A stretch of 64,000 nucleotides of DNA from an uncultured Clostridia bacterium. GTDB taxonomy: Bacteria; Bacillota; Clostridia; TANB77; CAG-508. Location: contig CAKPBB010000003.1 in assembly GCA_934140005.1 (NCBI GenBank), positions 1 to 64,000 of the forward strand, read 5' to 3'. Positions within the stretch are counted from its first letter, which is position 1, and every line of letters begins with the position of its first letter. Shown in pieces: positions 53,786 to 62,292 of this stretch. Made by a program: the position numbers and the translations under genes. The notes below the pieces were generated by a model, which saw only the letters and a list, made by a program, of their open reading frames with translations, searched no databases and was not told the DNA's origin.

Positions 53786-54982
53786 TTACTCCATTATAGC
53801 ATTCATTTCTTCAATTACTAAATCTGCTAAATTATTGCAAGAATTTTGATTAATATATTTTTCTTGATTTTTCATCAATTCATTTTGCATGATTTTATCA
53901 TTTAATAAAATTTTTAAATTCTTAATAATTTCTTCTTCGTTTTTACTTTGAAGAGACATCTTTCTTGTACTAAAGAAATCAGAATTATAATTTTCACATC
54001 CAGGAATTGGCATTGTATGTATAAATGGTCTTCTTATTGTTGCTATTTCAGTTGTAGTCAAGCCTCCTGGCTTTGTCAAAACCACTTCACTAATCGCCAT
54101 ATATTTTTCTAGTTCTTTTGAAAAGCCGAGTATTGTAATTCTATTACTTTTTATTTTTTCAATTTTTTCCTGCATTTTTTTATTATTACCACAGCAAACA
54201 ATAAAATTAATGTCAGTAAATTCTTCAAGTAATTTTTTTATCATGTCTTCTAAATTACCAAATCCCATACTGCCACTCATAATTAAAATATAACGCTCAT
54301 TTTCTTTTAAGTTTAATTCTTTTCTTATGTGATTACAGTCATATTTTTTGCTATATTTTAAAGAAACTGGTATTCCTAATGGAATTAACTTTTTAGATGA
54401 AACTCCTTTATCTATAAAATCTTGTTTTAAAGAAACATCTGGAATTATGAAATAATCTGGATTTGTTTCTTCCCAAAAAGGTATACAAACATAATCTGTT
54501 GCAACTTCAATAAAATGTATATCATATTCTTTTTTTATAGCAGTTAGTGCTTGTCCAGCAAATAAATGAGTAGTCACAATATAGTTATACTCATTTTCTA
54601 TTATATAATTTAGTAACTTATTTTTACTCAAACTGTTTAATTGATAAACCGGTGACTTTAGTTTAGTTTTTTGATAAAGAGTTCCTAACTTATATGCTTC
54701 TTTAAAAGCTTGTCCTGAACCATGTGTGCTTTTTATATATAAATCATTTACTTTATTTTTTATATCTTCTCCAATAATTTCTAAATATTCTATAAAATCA
54801 GCCTGAATACCTTTTGAAGTTAATGCCTCCTGTATTGCTTTTGCAGCTGAATTATGACCACCACCAGTTCCACAAGAAAGTATTAATACCTTCTTTATTT
54901 TATTTTTTTGAAGTTGTATTAATTTTTCTTTATTTTCCATATATTGTTCTTGTTTAATTTTTTTATAGTTTTTTAGTTTCAT
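53786..54982 (-). CDS. Diacylglycerol glycosyltransferase, MGDG-synthase/UgtP type
   Basis: A protein of 398 residues. The N-terminal half has LILSCGTGGGHNSAAKAI, the hallmark of MGDG-synthase-type enzymes, and ATDYVCIPFW. The C-terminal half has LIMSGSMGFGN and the nucleotide-sugar site LTKPGGLTTTE. It should move glucose or galactose from the UDP-sugar to diacylglycerol to make glycolipid, the anchor of lipoteichoic acid in many Firmicutes. It works at the inner face of the membrane. The operon with plsC and a lipase suggests lipid turnover. Confidence 0.88.
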   Translation of the reverse strand: MKLKNYKKIKQEQYMENKEKLIQLQKNKIKKVLILSCGTGGGHNSAAKAIQEALTSKGIQADFIEYLEIIGEDIKNKVNDLYIKSTHGSGQAFKEAYKLGTLYQKTKLKSPVYQLNSLSKNKLLNYIIENEYNYIVTTHLFAGQALTAIKKEYDIHFIEVATDYVCIPFWEETNPDYFIIPDVSLKQDFIDKGVSSKKLIPLGIPVSLKYSKKYDCNHIRKELNLKENERYILIMSGSMGFGNLEDMIKKLLEEFTDINFIVCCGNNKKMQEKIEKIKSNRITILGFSKELEKYMAISEVVLTKPGGLTTTEIATIRRPFIHTMPIPGCENYNSDFFSTRKMSLQSKNEEEIIKNLKILLNDKIMQNELMKNQEKYINQNSCNNLADLVIEEMNAIME

Positions 54983-55001
54983 TTCTTCCTCTTACTTAAA
55001 T

Positions 55002-56063
55002 TTATTGTTTGTTTTCTTTTTTTCCTATTCCTAGTGAGATAAAGCAACTAAACAATAACTTTTTAGTTTTGCTATCAATATTTTTCATTTCATTAATTGC
55101 TTCTACAACTTGTGATAGTTCTATTTTTTTGAAATCATCAACATATACAACATTTATCTTTTTTAATATATTAAAAAAAGTTATTACCAGATTTTCTCTT
55201 TCCTCATCTTTATATAGCTTTAGCCATTCGTCTATTTTTGCATCAATTCTTTTACTGGCTTCTGTTTGATTTCCTCTTTCAAGATAACTTCCAAAGCATT
55301 CCCAAGTAGTTAAATCATGTTGCTTAATTCCTTTTTCTTTTGTTTTTACATATTGGCATTCTCCTGAATTATTTAATAACACTCCAATAATGCTATCTTC
55401 CGGTCTTATGTTTATTATTTTTGAAGCAATTGCTTTATATTCATTAGAATTAAATTCACTATATTTGAACCCTGGTCCATCATTATTAAAAATTTTTTTT
55501 ATTTTTCTATGAACAAATTCATTGCTATACATTGCAGCACACATTGCTAAATTTCCACCTTTAGAATGTCCACCAACATATACTTCATTATCTCTCCATG
55601 TGATTACTGAATTTATGTAATTTATAGCATCAGTTTGTGATAAAACAGGAAAATGATATGACATTTCAAAATCTTCTTTCCAGCCTGTAATTGAATCATC
55701 AGTTCCTTGAAAAGATACATAAACTTTTTGAGGTTCAAAAGAAATACATATTGCTCCAAATTGTTCTTCATCATTTAATATCATTTTGAAATTAGAAAAA
55801 AGGCAGTCTTTATACCTACTTCCATCTTTCATTTCTTTAAGATGCTCAATTATATTTTGCAAAAATTTTGAATGTTTTTTATCTTTTTCTAAAAATTTAT
55901 TTCCTGCTTCTTGTAATGAAATCTTTTCGCTATTTTTTGGAACAATTTCATTCCAATTCAAATATGCTAATTCTGCAAACAAAATATTATCAACTTCATT
56001 AAAAGCACAGTCTTTGAAAGAATTATTTTTATAATATTCTAAATATGTTTTTAAATTTGCCAT
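55002..56063 (-). CDS. Mbeg1-like (DUF2974) alpha/beta-hydrolase
   Basis: A protein of 353 residues with AAGGAGA before the ATG. The nucleophile elbow reads YVGGHSKGGNLAMCAA (Ser near 167). FSFEPQKVYVSFQGTDDSITGWKEDF upstream (about 115) gives the oxyanion and Asp regions, and the catalytic His is probably in the QHDLTTWE region near 245. No signal peptide. The group is annotated as lipase-like. It heads the operon with the glycosyltransferase and plsC. A role in freeing or recycling acyl chains is inferred from this setting. Confidence 0.8.
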   Translation of the reverse strand: MANLKTYLEYYKNNSFKDCAFNEVDNILFAELAYLNWNEIVPKNSEKISLQEAGNKFLEKDKKHSKFLQNIIEHLKEMKDGSRYKDCLFSNFKMILNDEEQFGAICISFEPQKVYVSFQGTDDSITGWKEDFEMSYHFPVLSQTDAINYINSVITWRDNEVYVGGHSKGGNLAMCAAMYSNEFVHRKIKKIFNNDGPGFKYSEFNSNEYKAIASKIINIRPEDSIIGVLLNNSGECQYVKTKEKGIKQHDLTTWECFGSYLERGNQTEASKRIDAKIDEWLKLYKDEERENLVITFFNILKKINVVYVDDFKKIELSQVVEAINEMKNIDSKTKKLLFSCFISLGIGKKENKQ

Positions 56064-56214
56064 AAAAATCTCCTTTGCAATATTTATTAAACCTTTTAAA
56101 ATTTATTTTATAAAGTAATAATGAAGATGTTTATAAGTAGCATCAAACAAATGAATAATTTTAATATTGTCAATTTAGATAATTGGAATAGTTGAAAAAT
56201 AGTTTCTTATATTT

Positions 56215-56286
56215 CTACATTTTTGAGACAATATTTACAAAAACTTCAATATCCTTGATGCCACTCATAAGCACCTTCATCAACAT
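56215..56286 (-). pseudogene. HPr-like phosphocarrier fragment, 23 codons
   Basis: A frame MKVLMSGIKDIEVFVNIVSKM that resembles the first 20 residues of HPr-like proteins of Clostridia (...SIxDIKxFVNIVSKxD), then TAG. The remaining two thirds, with the active Ser and the SIMGIFSL segment, are missing. It lies 5 bases past the -10 of a perfect islet-type promoter, so the promoter is probably what remains of its gene. The promoter may now serve the lipase operon. The rest of the 370-base gap (56064-56214) shows nothing I can identify. Confidence 0.5.
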
Positions 56287-56290
56287 TTTT

Positions 56291-56319
56291 AGTATATCAT
56301 TTAATTTAATTTCTTTCAA
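56291..56319 (-). promoter_or_regulatory. Promoter left by the HPr-like gene, facing the lipase operon
   Basis: TTGAAA, 17-bp spacer, TATACT with TGA before it. It resembles the islet promoters and points to the lipase gene, which starts 228 bases away. Confidence 0.75.
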
Positions 56320-56370
56320 GTTCGATTTCTATTATGAATAAAAAACTCAGAGTTATTTTCATATTATATA

Positions 56371-56419
56371 AAAAGTCGGCCACTAGCATGCTTCTCGCAT
56401 ATCCAGTAGCCGACTTTTT
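56371..56419 (-). terminator. Three-tier hairpin terminator of the von Willebrand islet
   Basis: AAAAGTCGGC/GCCGACTTTT, then ACT/AGT, then ATGC/GCAT, separated by small internal loops, with a T-run behind. Confidence 0.9.
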
Positions 56420-56436
56420 ATTCTTTGCTCTAATAG

Positions 56437-57078
56437 TTAGTCGATCTGCATAAGCTTAATCGACTTAATTCCAGTGCAGTTTTGCATTTGTTCAATTGCA
56501 CTGAAGTCAGTTATCTCTGTGGGAGATAAGATATAGACTTGGAGATTACTATCATCACCTACATCCAATCTAGATCCCTTGATGGTTTGCTCCATATCGG
56601 AGAAAATCAGAATGTTTTTGTATCCGGACAAGCAAGCAGTGTTAATTGCCATCAGGACATTAGTATCACCGCCAAACGTAATGTTGTTGATATCAGCATT
56701 TTGTTCGATCTGAGTATTAAAGAACCATACATCATGCCCCTGCTTGAAAAATTCAAGGTTCTCTTCATAGAAAGATGTTACACTTTCTTTCATTGAGCCC
56801 GAATTGTCCATCAAAATCAAGGTGTCAGGGCTGGATAAGTCGAACAGTCCCGGAATATCCAAGTTCTTCTGTATAGGAATCTTCGTAACTTCCTGTTGAA
56901 TGGTGACCTCAGGATCACTATTCACATAATGAGTTATTATATCCCGTACGGTATACTGTTCCGCTGACAAATAGTCTCCACTAATTGTCAGCATCATGAA
57001 GACACCGAAAATCATTGTAGCTCCCATCAGAAACCACACCGTAACCCAAAATCTTGCATGTCTTTTTGCATTTTCCAT
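56437..57078 (-). CDS. Membrane-anchored von Willebrand factor A protein
   Basis: A protein of 213 residues from the ATG at 57078 with a GTGAGGT site; another ATG at 57096 overlaps the stop of the upstream gene. One membrane helix (about 10-33), then an outer vWA domain. It has the complete metal site MIDAS: DNSGS (91-95), Thr in FGGDTN and Asp in IFSDMEQ. Such domains bind proteins through a magnesium ion. No pilin or adhesin anchor is seen. It forms a pair with the membrane protein at 57093-57947 and probably makes a complex with it. Its composition is richer in G+C than the host. Confidence 0.75.
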   Translation of the reverse strand: MENAKRHARFWVTVWFLMGATMIFGVFMMLTISGDYLSAEQYTVRDIITHYVNSDPEVTIQQEVTKIPIQKNLDIPGLFDLSSPDTLILMDNSGSMKESVTSFYEENLEFFKQGHDVWFFNTQIEQNADINNITFGGDTNVLMAINTACLSGYKNILIFSDMEQTIKGSRLDVGDDSNLQVYILSPTEITDFSAIEQMQNCTGIKSIKLMQID

Positions 57079-57092
57079 TGTTAATACCTCAC

Positions 57093-57947
57093 TCATTTCA
57101 AGGTTTCCATACCAATGATTTTTACAGACGTAAAGCTTGCATCTAGCAAAGCTTTTTCTTCTGCTGTTACTTTCACTGGTGTAACCAAGATTAACTGTGC
57201 ATCATGTAAATTTGTTGCTCCTTTATATCCTGTTAAGTTAGGAGAACCTACATACAAGATACAACCGTTAATCTCCTGCATTTCAAGCAATGCCGACAGA
57301 CTAGTTTGGGTATCATAGAACTTAATTTCAGAAACACTTTCATTTTCAGTCATAAGTCCTAAGCTACCATTGTTAAGCATGATAGTTCTTGTGTCAATTA
57401 AAGCTCCGTTGTTTGCGATAAAGTCTTTTACGAAGGTTTCGTCTGCATTGGAGCAACTTAATACCACAGTACCATTTTGCTCAAACCCAATTGGATACAG
57501 AGGTTTATCAGATTCTGCGTCAACATACTCGTTAACATACTCGACCTGTGTGATCTGCTTAGGTGGATTTGTCTTGGTAATTTCAATAGGATCACCTTGA
57601 ATCTTAATGAAATTTTTCGACAACAACATAAGCATCAAAACACCACATGCCGTAATAACGAACCTAGAGCCGATGCATGCAAGTATGGTTGTTAAGTCTA
57701 TTCTGCCTCTTCCGCTATCTGCTTCTTCCAAAAGGACTTGAATGAACTCGATAAAGAAGAACAGAATCAAAACCAAAGCTCCAATCTCGAAAGAAAAGCT
57801 TTCTTGTTCAGCATATGGAGTGTCAGCACTAAAATCGTAATGTGCTACCATAGCAACAACCATGATTTTTACGAAGCTGTTGAAAACTTTTCCCAGCTTG
57901 CACACTACCCTTGGAAACCGTTGGACATTAAAATAGATTTCTTTCAT
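57093..57947 (-). CDS. Three-span membrane protein, partner of the vWA protein, unknown family
   Basis: A protein of 284 residues from the ATG at 57947, seven bases behind AAAGGA. Three membrane helices (about 22-37, 54-73 and 88-111) are followed by an outer or inner domain with strands (VEYVNEYVDAESDKPLYPIGF..., GTVVLSCSNADETFVKDFI, NGCILYVGSPN). I recognise no family. It overlaps the vWA gene at the ATGA junction (if that starts at 57096), so the pair is translationally coupled. The sequence before the helices is Arg/Lys-rich, which places the N-terminus inside. Confidence 0.6.
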   Translation of the reverse strand: MKEIYFNVQRFPRVVCKLGKVFNSFVKIMVVAMVAHYDFSADTPYAEQESFSFEIGALVLILFFFIEFIQVLLEEADSGRGRIDLTTILACIGSRFVITACGVLMLMLLSKNFIKIQGDPIEITKTNPPKQITQVEYVNEYVDAESDKPLYPIGFEQNGTVVLSCSNADETFVKDFIANNGALIDTRTIMLNNGSLGLMTENESVSEIKFYDTQTSLSALLEMQEINGCILYVGSPNLTGYKGATNLHDAQLILVTPVKVTAEEKALLDASFTSVKIIGMETLK

Positions 57948-58046
57948 ATTGTTTTTCCTTTCATAACTCACAAAAACATTTAATTAATTGTCAATGTACC
58001 AGAAATAACTCCTTTCTTGCCTAAAAATAAATAGTCGTACATTTAT

Positions 58047-58075
58047 AGTATATCACAAGTTTTATGTTAAGTCAA
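58047..58075 (-). promoter_or_regulatory. Promoter of the vWA pair
   Basis: TTGACT, 17-bp spacer, TATACT with TGA before it. The string TTGTGATATACT is shared with the promoter of the FtsH-like gene. The leader is about 100 bases. Confidence 0.8.
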
Positions 58076-58192
58076 CTTTTTAGTATATTGCAAAACACAT
58101 GCAAACCTGTTCTAAGTTGGTATACAAGGTATTTCCTATAAGTATATTTAGTGATTTATTTTGAAACTTTTCATTTAAACAAATTATCTTTA

Positions 58193-60277
58193 TTAGCCAA
58201 CTTTCTCAAATTGAGAATTATAAAGTTCTGCATAAGCACCATTTAATTTCATAAGTTCATCATGATTTCCTTGCTCAACAATATTACCATTTTTCATAAC
58301 TAATATTAAATCTGCATTTTTAATTGTTGAAAGTCTATGTGCTATAATGAAAGATGTCCTTCCTTCTGTTAATTTATCCATAGCTTTTTGTACTAATTCC
58401 TCTGTTCTTGTATCTACATTACTTGTTGCTTCGTCAAGAATTAAGAATGGTGCATCTTGTAACATAGCTCTTGCAATTGTCAACAATTGTTTTTGACCTG
58501 CAGACAAATTATCATTATCTGAAACTTCTGTATTATATCCATTTGGTAATGTTTTTATAAAGTGGCTTAAACCAACAGTTTCACAAACTTTATCAATTTG
58601 TTCTTGAGTTACGTTTTCTTTATTAAATATAATATTTTCTTTGATGTTTCCACTACATAACCATGTATCTTGTAATACCATTGTAAATAAATCGTGTATA
58701 TTTTCTCTTGTTAGCTCTTTTGTTGATACACCATCTATCTTTATATCTCCAGAATTTATTTCATAGAATTTCATAAGTAAATTAACCATAGTTGTTTTTC
58801 CCGCACCTGTTGGTCCTACAATAGCAATTTTTTGGCCTGGTTTAGCAATAGCACTAAAGTTATGAATAGTAGGTTTATCGTTTCCATCATAGTAGAATTC
58901 AACATTTTCAAATTCTATTTTTCCTTTTACATCTTTTCTATCTAATTTTTTAGTTATGTTTTCTTGATTAGCCATTTCTTGTTCATCTGCAAATTCAAAT
59001 ACTCTCTCACTAGCTGCTGCTGTTGATTGAAGCGATGTCATTGCTTGCGCAATTTGACTAAGTGGTGAAGTAAATAATCTTACATACATCATAAAGGCAA
59101 CAATTACTCCAAAACTTGTAAGGTTATTCATTGTTAATAACGCACCAACTATGCATACTGCTACATATCCAAAGTTTCCTATAAAATTCATCATAGGTTG
59201 CATTAAGCCTGAAAGGAATTGGCTCTTTTGGTTACATGAATAAACTCTTTTATTTAGTTCATCAAATTTTGCATCAGCTTCTCTTTTGCCATTGTAAACC
59301 TTTACTACATTTAGTCCAGAATAAACTTCTTCTATATGGCTGTTTAAATTTCCTAGTTCTACTTGTCTTGCAACGAAGTATTTTTGTGATTTCTTTAAAA
59401 CAGAAAACATAAAAGTAAATCCTAATGAACTTGAAAGTATTGCTGTTAAAGCCATTATCCAATTTGTATAGAACATCATTATTATAGTTCCTACAAATAG
59501 TGTAACTGAACTAACTAATGTTGCTAAAGATTGGTTCATTGATTGAGCTATTGTATCAACATCATTAGTTACTCTTGATAAGATATCACCAGTTTGATGC
59601 TTATCAAAATATTTCAAAGGTAATTTATTTATTTTTTCTGATATTCTTGTTCTTAAGCTTTTAGCAAATTTATTTGCTACATCTGTCATTGAAACAGATT
59701 GTATAAAGCTAAACAATGCACTACATACATAGATTATAACTAAAAACTTTGCTATATTCTTTATAGCATCCATATCCATTTTAGGTTCTACAACTGATTT
59801 TATACTCTCAGGCATTTCGTCAATCTTACTATAAAGAGTATTTGCATCTATACTTGCTGTTTCATTTGAATCTGTGTTTTCAGTTGAAGAACTACCAAAT
59901 CCTAATTCATTCATAATTTTTGCAAATTGATATTGGTCTTCTGTTGATATTGTAACGCCATCAATTTCAAAGTCTTTAAACATATTTTCACTTATTTTGG
60001 TTGCAATTTCTTGTAAATTATCTTTATTTACAACTAAACCAGATGATATTTCATCTGTTAAATCAGATAATTTGTTTGGAGCAACAATTGATAATATTGA
60101 ACTTAAAACAGCTAAAATTAAAGATATTGTTATAAGTATTTTATAAGGCTTTAATTCGCTAAATAAACGTTTTATAGCTGATTTAAAATCATTTGCTTTT
60201 TCTCCAGGGCCTCCACCCATTCCCATTGGTCCTCTACCATTAGGTCTTCTAGGAGGCATTTTTTCATTATTACTCAT
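58193..60277 (-). CDS. ABC exporter half, with canonical ATPase site
   Basis: A protein of 694 residues. A Gly/Pro/Met-rich cytoplasmic start (PPRRPNGRGPMGMGGGPGEK) is followed by six membrane helices with a large outer insert (about 75-165) after the first. The ATPase domain has Walker A GPTGAGKTT, signature LSAGQKQL and Walker B FLILDEATSNVD with the catalytic Glu. It overlaps the partner gene by eight bases. Together they form an ABCB-type heterodimer that exports drugs, lipids or peptides. Substrate unknown. Confidence 0.92.
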   Translation of the reverse strand: MSNNEKMPPRRPNGRGPMGMGGGPGEKANDFKSAIKRLFSELKPYKILITISLILAVLSSILSIVAPNKLSDLTDEISSGLVVNKDNLQEIATKISENMFKDFEIDGVTISTEDQYQFAKIMNELGFGSSSTENTDSNETASIDANTLYSKIDEMPESIKSVVEPKMDMDAIKNIAKFLVIIYVCSALFSFIQSVSMTDVANKFAKSLRTRISEKINKLPLKYFDKHQTGDILSRVTNDVDTIAQSMNQSLATLVSSVTLFVGTIIMMFYTNWIMALTAILSSSLGFTFMFSVLKKSQKYFVARQVELGNLNSHIEEVYSGLNVVKVYNGKREADAKFDELNKRVYSCNQKSQFLSGLMQPMMNFIGNFGYVAVCIVGALLTMNNLTSFGVIVAFMMYVRLFTSPLSQIAQAMTSLQSTAAASERVFEFADEQEMANQENITKKLDRKDVKGKIEFENVEFYYDGNDKPTIHNFSAIAKPGQKIAIVGPTGAGKTTMVNLLMKFYEINSGDIKIDGVSTKELTRENIHDLFTMVLQDTWLCSGNIKENIIFNKENVTQEQIDKVCETVGLSHFIKTLPNGYNTEVSDNDNLSAGQKQLLTIARAMLQDAPFLILDEATSNVDTRTEELVQKAMDKLTEGRTSFIIAHRLSTIKNADLILVMKNGNIVEQGNHDELMKLNGAYAELYNSQFEKVG

Positions 60278-62033
60278 TGTCTAATTCCTCCTTTGAAAGT
60301 TGTGATAAAGCAATTTGTTTGTAAACATCACAAGATTTTAATAACTCCTTATGTGTTCCTTCACCAACTACTTTTCCATCATCTAATACTATTATTTTGT
60401 CTGCATTAATAATTGTACCAATTCTTTGTGCAACTATTAAGCAAGTGCTATCTCCAGTATGTTCTTTTAAAGCTTTTCTTAAAACAACATCTGTTTTATA
60501 GTCTAAAGCTGAAAAAGAATCGTCAAAAATATAAATTTCTGGATTTCTTGCAATTGCTCTTGCAATTGACAATCTTTGTTTTTGTCCACCTGATACATTT
60601 GTACCACCAGCTGCAATATGAGTATTATATTTGTCATCCATTCTTTCCACAAAGTCTTTACCTTGAGCAACTTTAATAGCTTCTTTTATTTGCTCTTCGG
60701 TTAACTCTGGTTTTCCATTATCGCCATAAGACACATTTGAAGCAACAGTTCCATCAAACATAACAGCTTTTTGAGAAACATATCCAATTTTATTATGTAA
60801 GAATTCTCCCTTGTATTCTTTTACATTAACACCATCAACTAAAACTTCTCCCTCTGTTGCATCATAAAATCTTGGAATTAAATTAATTAAAGTTGATTTT
60901 CCACTACCTGTTGAACCTATAAAGGCTACAGTTTGACCTTTTTCTGCTTTGAATGAAATATTTTTTAATAAATATTCTTCAGCATCTGGATATTTAAAAG
61001 AAACATCTTTAAATTCAACTGTTCCTCTTTCATTTGTAGTATCTTTATCTAAAGTACCGTCTTTAATAGTAATTTCTGTATCAATTACTTCGTTAATACG
61101 ATTTGCTGAAACTTGAGCTCTTGGTAACATCATAAATATCATTGCTAACATTAAGAAAGACATGATAATTTGCATTGCATAAGAACTAAATACAATCATA
61201 TTTCCAAATAAAGCTAATTTTTCTGCCATCAAAGCATCTTTTATTAGACCAGCACCTACAAAATAAATCGCAAGTGTTAAAAAATACATTACTAAATACA
61301 TTACTGGTGAAAGTACAGAAAATGCTTTTTGATTAAATAATTGCATATTTGTTAAATTCGTGTTTACATCTTCAAATTTATTTTGTTGATATCCTTCAGC
61401 ATTAAAAGCTCTTATAACTCTAATACCTGTTAAATTCTCACGAGTAACACCATTGATTTTATCAATCAATTTTTGTACCTTCTTGAATCTTGGTAAAACA
61501 ATTGCTATTAATGTTCCAATTGTAACTAGTAAAATACCAACTGCAACTGCTGTAATAGCACTCCATTGCCAGCTCTTATTCAATATTTTTGTAATAGCCC
61601 AAATTGCTGTAATAGGTGCTTTTATTAAAAGTTGTAATCCCATTGCAACAAACATTTGAACTTGTGTAATATCGTTTGTAGTTCTTGTTATTAAACTACT
61701 TGTTGAAAATTGCTTAACTTCATGCATAGCTAAATTTTCAACTTTATCAAATATTTTTTTTCTAACATTCATTGATAAAGTTGCAGAAATAGTTGATGCC
61801 ATATATCCAACAAAAACAGCTGAAATTAAACTTCCTAAGGCACAGGCAAGCATATAAGCACCATTTTTTATGATTTCACTCATTTGACTGCCTTCTGTTT
61901 GTACAAGAACTGTTATTTCAGACATATAATCTGGCATTTTAAGTTCTAACCATACCTGCCCAACTATTAAAACAGCACACAATAAAGCCATTACTATTTC
62001 TCTTTTTCCTAAGGTTTTAAATAGTTTAAACAT
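60270..62033 (-). CDS. ABC exporter half, with degenerate ATPase site
   Basis: A protein of 587 residues with six membrane helices and an ATPase domain: Walker A GSTGSGKST, signature VSGGQKQR and Walker B YIFDDSFSALD, in which Asp replaces the catalytic Glu. The switch His lies in IVAQRIG, where Gln replaces it. These changes are the rule in one half of heterodimeric exporters and leave one active ATPase site. First gene of the pair, with an AGGAG site. It pairs with the protein at 58193-60277. Confidence 0.92.
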   Translation of the reverse strand: MFKLFKTLGKREIVMALLCAVLIVGQVWLELKMPDYMSEITVLVQTEGSQMSEIIKNGAYMLACALGSLISAVFVGYMASTISATLSMNVRKKIFDKVENLAMHEVKQFSTSSLITRTTNDITQVQMFVAMGLQLLIKAPITAIWAITKILNKSWQWSAITAVAVGILLVTIGTLIAIVLPRFKKVQKLIDKINGVTRENLTGIRVIRAFNAEGYQQNKFEDVNTNLTNMQLFNQKAFSVLSPVMYLVMYFLTLAIYFVGAGLIKDALMAEKLALFGNMIVFSSYAMQIIMSFLMLAMIFMMLPRAQVSANRINEVIDTEITIKDGTLDKDTTNERGTVEFKDVSFKYPDAEEYLLKNISFKAEKGQTVAFIGSTGSGKSTLINLIPRFYDATEGEVLVDGVNVKEYKGEFLHNKIGYVSQKAVMFDGTVASNVSYGDNGKPELTEEQIKEAIKVAQGKDFVERMDDKYNTHIAAGGTNVSGGQKQRLSIARAIARNPEIYIFDDSFSALDYKTDVVLRKALKEHTGDSTCLIVAQRIGTIINADKIIVLDDGKVVGEGTHKELLKSCDVYKQIALSQLSKEELDNE

Positions 62034-62151
62034 TTAAAAATCTCCTCTCTTATATAATGTTTTGTTTAAATAAAATTCAATATGTAATATTTCGAACCTT
62101 ACATATTCAATTTTAAGCTTAAAATTTATAGTGTAAATAAAAACAGAAAGA

Positions 62152-62177
62152 GACTAGAATACACTATTATTCTAATC
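62152..62177 (-). terminator. Hairpin terminator upstream of the ABC pair
   Basis: GACTAGAAT/ATTCTAATC (one mismatch) with an 8-base loop, about 115 bases past the gshF stop, followed by TTTCTGTTTTTATTT on the minus strand. Confidence 0.6.
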
Positions 62178-62292
62178 CCCCTTTAATGCTATAACATTAT
62201 ACAACTTATATTTTTTAAATTCAAGAGTTTTTTATTCTTTTTGTCAATTTTTTGCAAACTAAAATTTGCTTTTTTATTCCAATATATTAAAT

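Noticed and set aside
11756..56419. Islet hairpins as integron attC sites, islets as gene cassettes
   Set aside because: The hairpins differ in sequence, carry T-runs, and show no conserved core such as GTTRRRY. Islets lie on both strands far apart, and no integrase gene is in the window.
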